Source: Leptasterias polaris (Eukaryota; Echinodermata; Asteroidea; Forcipulatida; Asteriidae). Taken from it: a stretch of 64,000 bases of DNA. Shown piece by piece: positions 44,790-56,686 of this stretch. Made by a program: the position numbers and the translations under genes. Under the pieces are notes generated by a model. That model did not search any database, was not told the DNA's origin, and saw only the letters and a list, made by a program, of their open reading frames with translations. The first letter of the stretch is position 1, and the number at the start of each line of letters is the position of its first letter. The stretch is from positions 1,736,001 through 1,800,000 of the forward strand of contig JAZGTN010000052.1 of the NCBI GenBank assembly GCA_037783415.1. Reading direction: 5' to 3'.

Positions 44790-45320
44790 CTCTTCCGTGG
44801 TTAATCTCGTGATAAAGTTGACCATGCGAATTATTTTAAGGGCGAGTGCCCACAAGAATAGATGTCCGGCAAAACACCATCATACCGCACCACGCTTGGC
44901 TTTGCCAACCGGGGAAATGACGCCCAGATACCCAGGGAGCGCCGCGGCCGCCCGCAAAAAAATAAAAATAAAAAATGTCATCGCCAAAACGATTACCCCG
45001 TCATCAGATAAACGCAAGGACACATTGCCAATGTGTGTGGATAAACAGCCCCCTGTCATGAGCCCTCACAATTATTTGTTTGTCCACTTCTTTATTGTCC
45101 ATTCACGGGACACGCTAATGCCAATGCATGTGTTTGAGAAGCATTGTGTTTATTCCGGGCCCTTATTTATCCACGGTTTTGTCCTTTCCTCCGAACGCCC
45201 CCAGCTATGCATTCCAGCATTATGTCGAAAACGAAGAGAAAGTGTAAAAACAAATGCAGAAAAAACGATTCTTCCCTTGAAGAATGAGAACACAAGGAGA
45301 ATGTGACGAACATGTCTTTA
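44790..45320. promoter_or_regulatory. Possible cis-regulatory element in repeat-free sequence
   Basis: About 500 bp without obvious repeats and with few stops (169-codon frame at 44797). It holds forkhead-like tttgtttgtcc and gtgtttatt, Sox-like attgtcc, and tttatccacgg. The frame shows no recognisable protein. Conservation, the key test, cannot be seen here. Confidence 0.2.
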
Positions 45321-45691
45321 AGATCGACCTTATTTTTAGAGCACTAATTAGGTGGCCATGAAGTGAAGCCGAAACATGTTTCGAGATGGTGGCCAACATG
45401 GTGTTGCCTGCTGGTCCTTGCTCTGTGCTGAAACTTTGAGCTTTTAATGTTTGTATTTATTTCATTCCTTGGCCCAGTATAAAAGTAGTCGTTAATTAGG
45501 TGATAGTTAGAGCCTGATGTATACTCAAAAGAACCAAATAGTCTGTATCTGACACTCTCCTCTCTGGTTGCAGTGGCGCATGGGAGGCGGTGGCCACGGG
45601 CCCCTCCATTTAATGTCCGTGCCCCGCCCCCACGTGCACTCCCTTTGAGTTTAACCCTTACCCGAATAAAGTGTTACATTTTAATGTTTAA

Positions 45692-46059
45692 AGGCACTGA
45701 ACATGTTTGGTAATTATCAAAGACCAGTATCCTCACTTGGTGTATCCCAACATATGCATATAATAACAAACCTGTGAAAATTTGGGCTGAATCGGTCATC
45801 GAAGTTGCAAGAAAATAAAGAAAGAAAAAACACCCTTGTTGCACAATTTTGTGTGCTTTTAGATGCTAATAAAAGGCTTCATGCATGAAGTCTTTTATTA
45901 TTTTAGTGAGAAGTTATCTCTTTCTCAAAAACTACGTTACTTCAGAGGGAGTGGTTTCTCACAATGTTTTATACTATCAACAGCTCTCCGTTGCTGGTTA
46001 CCAAGTAAGTTTTTATGCTAATATATATTTTGAGTAATTACCAAACGTGTTCAGTGCCT
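45692..46059. mobile_element. TTAA MITE, subfamily A, complete
   Basis: 368 bp between TTAA 45688-45691 and TTAA 46060-46063. The ends aggcactgaacatgtttggt and accaaacgtgttcagtgcct are inverted with one mismatch. Internal hairpin aaaggcttcatgcatgaagtctttta. Best-preserved copy of the subfamily in the window. Confidence 0.9.
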
Positions 46060-46145
46060 TTAAAACATATCTTTCTATTTCACGCAGATAATGTAACTGC
46101 TATATACCTCTATAAATGACAGATTCCGTCTCATTAATTTGTCAT

Positions 46146-46606
46146 CACGATTTATTCAATTCGTAATAATGAATATTAAGTTAGTTCGTAATAATAAATT
46201 ATTAATTCGTAATAACGAGTTTTTAGTTCTTGATACGAACTCGTTATAACGACTTTGTTAGTTTATATACACGAATTACTTAATTCGTTGTAACGTAGGC
46301 CCTATTATTTAATTCGTAATAACGAATTGTCAATTCATAATAATGAATTAATAGTTCGTAATAACGAATTATGCCTACTTGTTTGGTTGTATAATTAATT
46401 AATAATTTTGTAAAATCGAATTACTTGATTTGTTATAACGAATTATTATTGAATTGCTAATTCGTTATAAACGAATTACTTAATTCGTTATAAACGAATT
46501 ACTTAATTCGTTATAAACGGATTATTTAATTCGTTATAAAGGGTATTTAATTCCTAATAACGAGTCATTAAATCGTTATTACGAATGATAGATTCGTAAT
46601 AACGGA
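46146..46606. repeat. AT-rich palindromic array (TTCGTTATAACGAA type)
   Basis: Dozens of aattcgt, taacgaatt and ttcgttata motifs in both orientations with periods of about 18-30 bp, for example attcgttataaacgaattac repeated three times at about 46460-46510. Each arm can fold on itself. No gene. Confidence 0.85.
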
Positions 46607-46619
46607 TTTCTTTCCCGCT

Positions 46620-48790
46620 GACAGTACTTCCATGGCACGGTTGGGCTTTCGTACGTCAGAAACAAGATCTTATTTTTCGCCTCCTATGCCGAATTAAATT
46701 TCTTACAAAAATTGACACCTCTAGTTGTCTCGATGTATCCGTTACAGTCGAGATAATGAATGTATTTCGGCTCCAACTCTCACCGGACGCTGGCCTGGTT
46801 TTCTAAACTCCCTGTTGTGATGCACAGTTTATGGGGAAATTGAAGGAATGCCTCTCGTCGTTGATCAGTTTAGATGGACATTTGATTTGACAAGCTCTGG
46901 TGGTAGGCCCTATTCAAATTGGAGTCCTCGTGTTTCTTGGGTACTTGTTTATAGTCACAATCATGGGGTAAACATTTTTCTTGGTGTCCGTTTTATGCAG
47001 AACATTTTGAAAAACCACCGATGTTACAGTTATCTCAATGTTTTATTATGAATCAATTAACAATCGCTGTGTCAATGTAGAAAGGACTTGAGTTTGTCGA
47101 ATGCAAGATCTGCAAAAAGTTGCTCAATATTTACCTGTTGCTCCATTGGTGTATTTTTCTTGGTAACAAACGTGAAGGCCTACCCATGATTGTGGCGTCA
47201 CGTTGGGCAAGTACATAATTGGGGGTATGTATCGTATCGAACCAATCACTAGTAAGTGCATTCTTTTGAATCTCATTTGGGGCAAGAAGGGGGAATGGTT
47301 CTGACACCCCCCCCCCCCCCCACCCCTTTCTGGTTACACTGATTATGCTTTCAGGCCTGGTATGTTGGACACAAATATTAATAGCATTTGTTTTACGGGC
47401 AAGGGATGTTCGCTCGGCGCCACCGGTCTCATCCAGGACCTCTGGGATGGTATAGGAAAAGACTTTTACAAATTCTTGTTCAGGATGTAGTGATGCATGA
47501 TGGGAACGATTGTACTGCAGTCGGCGCAATACACACACCCACAACATGTACACACCAATTATGATATTAAGCATGTAGGCTCTATGGATGGGACGTAAAG
47601 CCGTTGGTCCCGTGCGTTGTGAATGCACGTAAAAGAACCCAGTGCACTTATCGAAAAGAGAAGGGGTTCGCCCCGGTGTTCCTGGTTGTGGCTGCTTAAT
47701 GCGCCGTAGCACCTTGTAAACCCTTATAAGGTGCTAAATAATTGGGTCTCAGAATTCATCACTGCAATAACCTATCTTTCTGAAAGTATCAACCGCCGTG
47801 ATCTAGATGGAATGGCGGTATATAAATACCTTGTTGTATGTATGTATGTATGTATGGATAATGTACATGATCTTGTTAAACCAAAGTAAGAAAGTTGTTG
47901 GGATCGCGCCGTATTTTTAGTACAAGGCTAAGAATGAACATAATTATTTGGAATGGATTTAGGCCTACACAATAGAGCTACATTATTATCGATAGTCGAA
48001 TCTTTCATAAACTGGAAGAGAGGTCAATCGACTAGATTAGAAACGTTCGACTGAAACACTGACCACACATGCGTGATTTAACTTTGCAACTTGACTTAAA
48101 CATTAGCGCCCGAACTTCTTTTTCAGCTTTGCCGTCAGTCCACACCAGAACGGTGGTGGCGCTATTCATTAAGATCGTTAATATTTGACGTGGACTTGGC
48201 CCTCACCACTGCAAACATTGTGTCACACTATTATTTTGTCAAGTTATCATCAGGAAAAAAAACTTACAGTTTCATGGTTTATGTTAGGGCATTTTTGTGT
48301 TTTGTTGTAGTTTTTTATTTATTTCAACGTACGGGTAGCAAGGTACGGCTAGCAACGTGTGAGTACACTTGAATCGTCACTAATTTCTTTCAAATATCGT
48401 ATTCACGTTTTTGAATGTTGTCACTCTCAAGATCTTTGGAATGGATGTAGACCACGACCAAAACATTTCTAACACAGATATTATTACCTAAAATCTAGGA
48501 TTTTCACCAAGTGATGAAAATTACAGTAAAAGCAACAAGTTGCGAGACCTTTTTCTAATTTCCTAACGATTAGAGACAAAAAATTCAAACAGTCGTCTGT
48601 TTACTTCATGGCCTCCCTCCGGTTAATTAAAGCTAAACTCTGTTTAAAACTATCATTTAATTCACAATAACGTCTCTCTTCCTGGGAGCTTTGAAATCAT
48701 AATCCAGTTTTTTAATTGTTACAATTAAGTAATTAGTATTGGGGTGAACCTTTATTATGGTGACAGTGTTGAGTGTGTGTGTGGCAGGGT
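46620..48790. other. Non-coding stretch with a SINE
   Basis: A poly-C tract lies at 47307-47321 and a SINE at 47580-47860. No supported gene; the long minus-strand frame 47131-47712 overlaps the SINE. Confidence 0.4.
47580..47860 (+). mobile_element. SINE body with (TATG)n tail
   Basis: It carries gatgggacgtaaagccgt, taaaagaacccagtgcactt, ggggttcgccccggtgttcc, then a 3' part ggaatggcggtatataaata and a tatgtatgtatg tail. Its body matches 1291-1526 and 37687-37870. Confidence 0.6.
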
Positions 48791-48797
48791 CTCCCCC

Positions 48798-48825
48798 TTG
48801 CGTGTCAACAGATGACCGTTGCGTG
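48798..48825 (+). promoter_or_regulatory. Two XRE-like motifs 2.1 kb before the second P450
   Basis: TTGCGTGTCA occurs twice, at 48798 and 48819, 21 bp apart. TNGCGTG is the AhR/ARNT core. Function is inferred only. Confidence 0.25.
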
Positions 48826-50853
48826 TCAGGCTGTACACATTATCTCCAACCTCTAACTGACATGCCCATCCTACCTCCGTTACGCATAAATATTTCATCT
48901 CGAATAGCCAGGGGGAAATGCCCATAACTCGCAAAACAAGATTACAAATTGTTGCTCTGATATAACCCAACAATTTCCCGTCCCTTTAATACGAGGGAAC
49001 TGAAGTGACGGAGTTTATTATAATGGGCCTTGGTTTGGTCTTTGTGAGCAGGATTATCTTGCACGCGATGAAAGTCCATGAAACAAACCCAGACCTTTAT
49101 CTCCTTGATCTGTGTTTATTGATGGGGCCATAAGCCTACGACACAGGGGGACAGGGAGGGGGTGTCCACCCAATGTGCTAAACAGTGGTGGAGTTCGGGC
49201 ACAGCAAGGAGAAAAGCGAATTGGCAAGAGAGAGCACCAACAACAACAACAAAGACTTTTTATCCGGTTCAGAAATAATTGGTACAGTGTTTTTATAATG
49301 ACGTGTAATTTGGGGCAAATCAACCCCTCTGCCCCCCCCCCCCCCTTTACGAAAGAGTCTCCATTCGCCCATGGTAAAAGATTGTAATTAAGCTTTCACA
49401 AACCATGGATTGGATTTTGTGGTTAGTTAATGAGTCGTTGAGAAGTCTGTTTTCTTAATCCAATGTTTAAAATGGATGTAGTTCTTTTTAATAAACACCA
49501 ATACCCCGTTAATAATAATGATAATGTAGACTTATTCAAATTTTTCTTTAAAGCCATTTCTTTTTCTAAAATAAACTTAATGTTGTACCCCTTGTACTCC
49601 AACTTCAGCCTCAAAAAAAGATGACACGATAATATGTTGAAGTCTAGCTTTGAAAGCGATGAAAAGTCCAATGTATTACCTTGATGTTAACTGCAGCTGA
49701 ATGACTAAGGGCATCAACACTTTTTCGTTTTTGTTCCTTGTTGTTTAGTTCCTGTCATCAGTGGGCGGGCTTGTCCTTTTTGTATTGTGTATTGATTCCT
49801 ATTTGTTTTCTTTGATATGAATTATGACAAATACATAAGAAGAATAATACATAAAAGTAGCACTACCCAGGAATCTGAAAGAACAAACTCTTCAAGCAAT
49901 TTACACTGAAAAGATTCTGAATATGATTATTTCTCGATCACACAAATCCTTCACCGCATACTCCATTTGTCGAAGCTATTTTAAGCATGTATAGCTGTCC
50001 TAACCTCGTATCCAATGACACAATACCCCCTTGCCACAAGGGATTAAGGGCAGCGGGGGTTGATAGTTAAACAAGACCCTCTCAGACGTGCATTAGTTAG
50101 GAATTATATCAATTTTTATTACCTCCAATAACTTGTCATGATCACTGATTCATTACAACTGTATGGAACAAACCTTTAGGTGAACTAATGGGCCTACGGC
50201 AGCAGGAGGAAAGGGTCAGCTTTGTATCACAGGCGGTTTATGTCAGAACTTGAGACGGTTTGTGAAGTTGATCCGCTGGATAACTAACACAAAATGTTGG
50301 TGACTTTGTGTTCGCTAATCGGCTATCTACGCCACTCTGTAAAGCTGACTTGTGGAACAATTGCACCGCCCATTTTGATATGGCTCTGATAACGAACGCG
50401 CCTGAGCCTAAGAGGGCTGCGGTAGTGACTTTGTAGGAACTGTATTAGCCAATTAGAAGGCAGGATTACCTTCCCCTCCAACTCCAACTATGTTTATGTA
50501 AGAGGACTTTCCGAGGGGGGCTTTTCCCGCATAAAACAAAACCGTGCGTTTGAGTGAGACAGCCCTGTGACGATTTCTTTTCAAAAGTGGTTGAGTTTTT
50601 TTTAAGCTACTGCACTGGGCAACATTGATTAAGAGGGCTCCGGCCAGAAAGAGATGAGAACAGTGCCAAGAACCTGATGAAGAGGAGCCCCGATAAAGGG
50701 AAGTTAACAATCCGTAGATCAATAGCCCTGGGGAGAGCGTGAGGGCGGATAGTGTGGCCGGCCAAGGACTGTGTGATCCTTCATCGTCCACTCAGCTTTC
50801 TCTATGCTCAGAGAGACTGAATTAACACGCAGCATCGATCCGCAACCACCACA
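48826..50853. other. Non-coding stretch upstream of the second P450
   Basis: No supported gene or complete repeat. It is comparatively repeat-poor apart from a poly-C tract at 49332-49345. Confidence 0.4.
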
Positions 50854-50860
50854 TCGCGTG
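50854..50860 (+). promoter_or_regulatory. XRE-like motif next to the second P450 start
   Basis: TCGCGTG matches TNGCGTG, 69 bp before the proposed ATG. No TATA box is seen nearby. Confidence 0.25.
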
Positions 50861-50928
50861 ACATATTCGGACAGAGCACACAAAAGACTCAAGCATCACA
50901 ACTCTTGGATCTTTTGGCGTTTGTGTAC

Positions 50929-52473
50929 ATGAAGACTAATTACACCGACCTTGCAGACAAGGTAAACTCTTCGAGTTCAGAAGCGAAATCCACGGTGCAT
51001 AATAATCATCAACTTGCGGACGAGATGTCTAACAACAACACGGAGAAAGGCAAGACGTTGCCGGGGCCTCGTGGGCTGCCGTTACTCGGTAACATCTTGG
51101 ACCTCGGGGAGGCCCTTCACGTCAACCTCAGCCAACTGGCGCAGAAGTACGGCAATGTGTACCAGATCCGAATCGGCAGCCGGCCGGTCGTGGTTCTCAA
51201 CGGCATGGAAACGATCAGGCAAGCGCTGGTCAAGCAATCCACGGACTTTGCTGGCCGGCCGGATTTCATGTCCTCCCAGGTCATGAAAGAGATCAACGGC
51301 GGGAGCATGACGTTCTCGGACTACAGCCCCGGCTGGAAACTACACCGTAAGATCGGCGAGACGGCACTTCGGCACTTCACCTCCGGTCAGCAATCCAGAT
51401 CACTACAGGACAAGGTGTTACTGGAAGTTAAAGAACTCATCGAAACGTGGACTAATAACAACATGGGAAGTACCGTTGTCGATCCATCCAACACGCTAAA
51501 ATTGTCCGTCGGTAACATTATGTGTTCGTATATTTTCAGCAGACGACATAAACTTGACGATGCTCGATTGATAGAGTTTGCTGCCATGAGTGACGATTTT
51601 GGTGCTGCTGCCTCCAGCGGAAACACATTGGACTTCATGCCGTGGCTGAAATACTTACCGACAAAAACCATGCAGAACTTCAGGCGACTTCTGCAGAACT
51701 TTAAGGACTGGTTCGGCGGGTACATGGAGCAACATCTTGAGAACTATCAGGAGAATTCCGAGAAAGACATCATGGATTATTTGATCACCATGGGAAACAA
51801 GATGGACCCTGTGGAGTTGGAGCAACTACACCTCACTCGTGAAATGCTGCAGACGACGGTGTACGATTTATTCGGTGCGGGGTTCGACACCGTGTCCGCG
51901 GTGCTGACATGGGCCCTGCTGCTGATGATTCTACACCCTGACATCCAGAGGGACATTCAGGAGGAGATTGATGCAGTCATTGGAGTGGATAGGTTACCAC
52001 AGCTCAGCGACCGTGGGAAGCTTCCCCTCACCGAGGCCTGCCTGCACGAGGTCCTCCGCTACTCCAGTGTAGTTCCCTTCACCATCCCTCACACCACCAC
52101 CAGGGACACCCACCTCAATGGTTACCCCATCCCTAAAGACACCGTCATATTCGTCAACCTATATTCCATCAACCAAGACCCCACGGTGTGGCAAAACCCA
52201 GAGGAGTTCAACCCGAGGAGGTTCCTCACCGCAGACGGGTGTATCGACCCGGAGAAGACGGCCGGTGTGCTCCCGTTCGGGGCCGGTCGGCGACGGTGCC
52301 TCGGCTCGGAGCTCGGACGGGTCGAGATGTTCTTGTACTTTACCACGCTCATGCAGAAATGCTCGGTGGAGATTTCCAATGGGGACAGACCGAGCACGAA
52401 AAGCAGTAACGGACTGACTCAGCGTCCGTTGCCGTACCAGATGAAGATCAAACTGCGGAAACACGATGCGTAG
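50929..52473 (+). CDS. Cytochrome P450, CYP1-like (clan 2), intronless, no visible membrane anchor
   Basis: The open frame begins upstream at a TTG (50905); the first in-frame ATG is 50929, giving 514 residues, and an in-frame TGA at 50818 closes the frame above. Counting from that ATG: hinge LPGPRGLPLLGN (44-55), C-helix WKLHRK (136-141), I-helix AGFDT (317-321), K-helix EVLR (374-377), FNPRRF (427-432), heme loop FGAGRRRCLG (450-459) with Cys457. VVPFTIPHTTTRDTHLNGY is typical of CYP1 enzymes. All catalytic motifs are intact. The 43 residues before the hinge are polar, without the usual hydrophobic anchor. The ATG context is poor (T at -3); an in-frame ATG at 51025 has G at -3. A 5' exon carrying the anchor may be spliced in. 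Paralogue of 29904-31517; substrate unknown. Confidence 0.94.
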   Translation: MKTNYTDLADKVNSSSSEAKSTVHNNHQLADEMSNNNTEKGKTLPGPRGLPLLGNILDLGEALHVNLSQLAQKYGNVYQIRIGSRPVVVLNGMETIRQALVKQSTDFAGRPDFMSSQVMKEINGGSMTFSDYSPGWKLHRKIGETALRHFTSGQQSRSLQDKVLLEVKELIETWTNNNMGSTVVDPSNTLKLSVGNIMCSYIFSRRHKLDDARLIEFAAMSDDFGAAASSGNTLDFMPWLKYLPTKTMQNFRRLLQNFKDWFGGYMEQHLENYQENSEKDIMDYLITMGNKMDPVELEQLHLTREMLQTTVYDLFGAGFDTVSAVLTWALLLMILHPDIQRDIQEEIDAVIGVDRLPQLSDRGKLPLTEACLHEVLRYSSVVPFTIPHTTTRDTHLNGYPIPKDTVIFVNLYSINQDPTVWQNPEEFNPRRFLTADGCIDPEKTAGVLPFGAGRRRCLGSELGRVEMFLYFTTLMQKCSVEISNGDRPSTKSSNGLTQRPLPYQMKIKLRKHDA

Positions 52474-53065
52474 CCTTGTGCTCAACACTCTAAACGAACC
52501 GAAGTAGTTTACGATCCTAAAAAGTCACCTTATCACTACTTAAACATTGCATATCATCGTCTATGACATACATTTTGTGAAGGTGCAACCATCTCATGTT
52601 CCTCCTATTCTAAACAATGTCTCCAAACCAAGGTTGGAAGGGCAAATTAACTTTGTCCTTTCTTGTTTGTTTACATGTATGCCTACACGTAATGAAAATT
52701 ACTTGTGCTTGTGGGGTCGGTGCATTCTGTCCCAGACCCGCACCCCAAACCATGGACTGGTTGAACTATTAACTATTTCGTAATTGTTTGTGTCCCCCCT
52801 TCTAAGGAAACTGTTATGACAATTGGTATTCATTATTCAATGCACACAGTGAGTGTAACGAGGGTGGTGAAGTTCTTGGCAAAAGTCAATAGACATCATG
52901 AAAACTTTCATGACTAGATTATCAGAACATCACTGTCTTTCGTTATTTTCACTGACACGTTACCACATAATTTGATTAAATTTAAAATCACTGATTGAAT
53001 GTATATGTTATATTTGGTAGGCTACGATGGGAACAATGTTCCTCTTACAAAATCAATTCTGTGCT

Positions 53066-53240
53066 ATAGACCTTATGCATTGACGTCACCAAGCCGCCAT
53101 CTTAGAGGTAAACTGATGATGAAACAATGGAAACGCGCTGATTTGTACGCGCGGCGCACAGGATTGGCCAATGAACATCTTCCTTTTGACCTCTAGGTGA
53201 GGGCGCCCTACTCAAATGACGTCATATGCATAAGGTCTAT
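53066..53240 (-). mobile_element. 175-bp MITE with ATAGACCTTATGCA termini, copy 2
   Basis: Same length as 27939-28113 and about 95 percent identical in opposite orientation, with TGACGTCA near both ends, ATTGGCCAAT and the YY1-like AAGATGGCGGC (minus strand). It lies 0.6 kb after the second P450. Confidence 0.85.
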
Positions 53241-53979
53241 TCCCGCAGTCTGTGATTCATGCGATGAAGATCTCTCTTGACGAAACGTCGAGTTGTTCAA
53301 CAACCTTGTTATTTTTTATAGAGCTAACACATGCGAAGTGTTATGGTAAGGTATCAATTTAAATCTATGCTATACAGCAACAATTGTCCTACTGAAAACC
53401 GAGTAGAAATCTGTTCATACTTCTGAAATAATTATATAAACTGCCTCATCAATTTTGAATGACAAAACCCATCTGTAGATGTTTGTCTGGGGATAACATT
53501 TCGTTTCAGATTTCATTTTTGTTCGGAAATTGTATATACTTTACTTGAAGTGTTCATTTTCTATGGAGTGCATGGGGGGGGGGGGGGGGGTGGTGATGTA
53601 AACAATTACCTTGTCATGCGACAATGCCGTAAAGATAAATTTATCTGAAATGTGTTTTATATTTTTGCAGTTGGCGCAAAATATCTTGTAAATACCATTT
53701 GGAGAGGTATTGAAATATTTGTAATGTATCATAAATGTATATCTGTATCAAAGGTGAATAATATAAAAAATGAATTACAAACAGATGTGAAATAATTTAT
53801 TATCGCCGACGTTTATATCTTTACCTTTATAATCTTGTTATCCTTACTTTGTTTTTTTTATTTAATCAAACTATTTATTATTTAATGACTCATGATTGAT
53901 ATAAATTGAATTTTGCCAAGTTTGCTTAACTTACAATTTTCTTAGTTTATTGAGGTTTCTGTGCATAACATTGGTTTTA

Positions 53980-54285
53980 CAGTACACGTTCACAGATTTG
54001 CTCACAACTTACATGGTATAAAGATGGTCGTGGTGGGAAACTCCCCTTGAAATATTTTCCCTTGAAATGCAATAGTTTTTGAGAAATGAGTAAAACAATT
54101 AGTTTTGATCTCACGAGTCCAAAACTCACTGTTTGAAAACAATAAAAATATTTATTGTTTTCCCCACATTTTTCTCATGACTCCGAAGACCGATTGATCT
54201 TAAACGTGCACAGGTTTGCTATTTCATGTATATGTTGGGTAACATCAAGTGTGGATACTGGTCTTTGACAATTACCAATGTGACA
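53980..54285. mobile_element. TTAA MITE, subfamily C relative, degenerate
   Basis: Shares gttcacagatttgc, acttacatggtataaagatg and caagtgtggatactggtctt with 19378-19730. The ends have lost TTAA. Confidence 0.6.
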
Positions 54286-55517
54286 CTTGTGCTTCAAACC
54301 CAAGTGCCAACAACAACCAAACTAAATGTCAGCATAAATAATAAAGAAAACAAATTGATTTATAAACTTGAATAATTCAACGTGATTTACTTCATACTTA
54401 CTATAAGGCTACGTTTCGTTAAAGCAAAATGCCAAGTCGATGCGAATTTTATCGGACAGTATTGACAAAGTGCGGGATTTCTTAATATCATCGAATACAA
54501 CTTTCATTTGTTTTGAATCCAAGAATCCAATCCTCCACAATGCGCCTAGTTACCGTTATGGTGGTTGGAGAACCAACAAAATGCCAAAAATAACCACCCC
54601 TTCTACAGGTTTCCTTTATCGTTCAGAACAGTTAGATTGAAGAAGCGTTACTTGTGTCCATTGTACAACGCCATACAGGTTTAGCCTCCTCTTTCACAAT
54701 CAAAACAGAGGACAAGTATTCAAGAAATGTATCTTCCTTACATGTACTACGTAGCAACCGATTACTTAAGCCACCTAGACCGATCTATTATTTTAAAAGG
54801 GGTGTTTGGGGAGCAATAACTGAAGAGAAAGTACTGTTAGTTGATTTGGTTTTCTAGATAAAGCAACAATTATACGACATTTGATTGATGACGTCACTAC
54901 AATATAGTCATTTATAACAAGAGGTATTCTGACTCATTTTTTGTTTGTTTTACAAGTATTATGGTGAGATGGTACAGCTAGTACCCCCCTGTAATATAAT
55001 AGAACAGTCCAACAGGCCTGGCTCTATGGTGTACGTGTTGAGGCTGGTTTTGGTTGGTGGACAATGATTCATGAATATTCATATGAAGCACAAAGCCAAA
55101 ACAACCTTTGATCGCAAAGCGCCCTCTTTTGTTTTTCAAGATCTGAACGGCCGTGTACAATGGCTTTACGGTGACGACCTTTTTGAGCCTCGGAGTGACC
55201 CCTGGGGGGCGAGCGAGGGGTGAGGTTTTATGTGCAAATGGGCGAAGAAAGGGGGTGGTGTCAAATGGGGGGGGGGTAATGAAAAGATGAATGAGAGAAC
55301 GTCACATTGTCAAAAAGTGACTCGGCAGACGGCTGTTTAATGAAACATGTCATAGAAATATAACGATTTAATTGATGTAACACCCCCCCCCCCCCCCGCC
55401 TCAATTAAAAATGTTGTGAGTTCGATTTATTTTTGTCAGGGTTGTGTGACTGCCCTCCGTAACACTTTTAACGAGATTCTTCTGGGTCACTCAAGTTGAC
55501 CGCTAGACGTCACTCGC

Positions 55518-55581
55518 ATGCGATGTTTGTTGACCCTGTCCGGAGAGTGACGCGATGTTTGTTGACCCTGTCCGGAGAGTG
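55518..55581 (+). repeat. Direct duplication of about 32 bp
   Basis: gcgatgtttgttgaccctgt followed by ccggagagtga occurs twice in a row with no difference over the shared part. Confidence 0.8.
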
Positions 55582-55804
55582 AGGTCTGACCATTTAATTA
55601 AAATAACAAAGATCGTCACGTATTGTTCACACGTGACGTCATCGGGGGTTGGGGAGGGGGTAGTAACGGATAAACTAGTTGTTGTTTTGAAGCTGGGAAG
55701 CTTCAAATTATGGATTCGAATCGTCGGTGGAAATCTGATAATCTAGAATGATGTAGGCCTAATCTTTGGAGCGGTTATTTCCAAGCAGGAAGAATAAACC
55801 GTAA

Positions 55805-56002
55805 TTGTAATACACGATCTGAGATACATTTCATGCAGAAACGTTTCTCATGAAATGTTTCTCGGATAGAAATGTTTTTGAATCCCTCTAATAGACCACG
55901 CTTTCAAGGGAATTGTTCCTTCAACAGGTGCAGTGCCTCTTTTATCAAGTACAATTTTATGGTCATTAATTTTGGAGTGATTACCAAAGGTATACCCTCC
56001 CT
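55805..56002. mobile_element. TTAA MITE, subfamily B relative, left-truncated
   Basis: It carries a hairpin cagaaacgtttctcatgaaatgtttctc and ends ttaccaaaggtataccctccct, followed by TTAA 56003-56006. Confidence 0.6.
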
Positions 56003-56686
56003 TTAAAAGGCTTCCACATCCGATACGACTGTCTTTGGGAAATCTTATCCGGTCCCCCCCCCCTCCCCCACCTCAAAGAACTGCAGTTTTTTTTTTTTAA
56101 CCTCTTTCCCACGGAACGCGATAAGGTTTCTCCGGAGACATTGGATCCCGCCCGTGGGAAAATATGTATGAACTGTTTCACAACGGGTTTGTTTCGAATT
56201 GTACTTCGGCTTGTTTACTGCGTATTTTTTTACTCGACGTGTTTAAGATTAAAGATAGCTGATGTTTGTTATAAAACAATGATATCAAATTTACGGCTCC
56301 CGGGGCCAAGAGTGGAGCTAAAACAATTTGTATTGAATGTGGTTAGGGTTTAGGCTAATCTTTTTGAATTTGCAAAGGACTAGTGTTTCTCTTCCTCAGT
56401 CTACTTTAGTGAGTGTTTGGGGGGGGGGGGGGGGGGTAGGGGATTTGGGCAAAACTACACCAGGAAAAGGCCTTTGTCGCTCTTGATATAAGAAAGTAAG
56501 AGATAAAACTCACCGGTTCCTCCGTAGTTATGCTGAAAATGTGGTTTTGTGTGGTTTTGGGTTGCTTTTTGTAATGAAACATCACTAACAGAGGGCAATT
56601 TGAGATGCAACAATTTGGAGAGAAGCGAAGTGTGCTATTATTATTAAGCAGTGTCATCTGTGTAATTTTACCTTTTAAGGAACGTG

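Larger units (their letters stand above)
53241..55800. other. Non-coding stretch
   Basis: Contains a poly-G tract (53574-53590), a MITE at 53980-54285, poly-G and poly-C tracts (55267-55276 and 55383-55397) and a 32-bp direct duplication at 55518-55581. No gene seen. Confidence 0.4.

Noticed and set aside
47131..47712. 193-codon minus-strand open frame
   Set aside because: Overlaps a SINE body and a poly-C tract; the peptide shows no domain.
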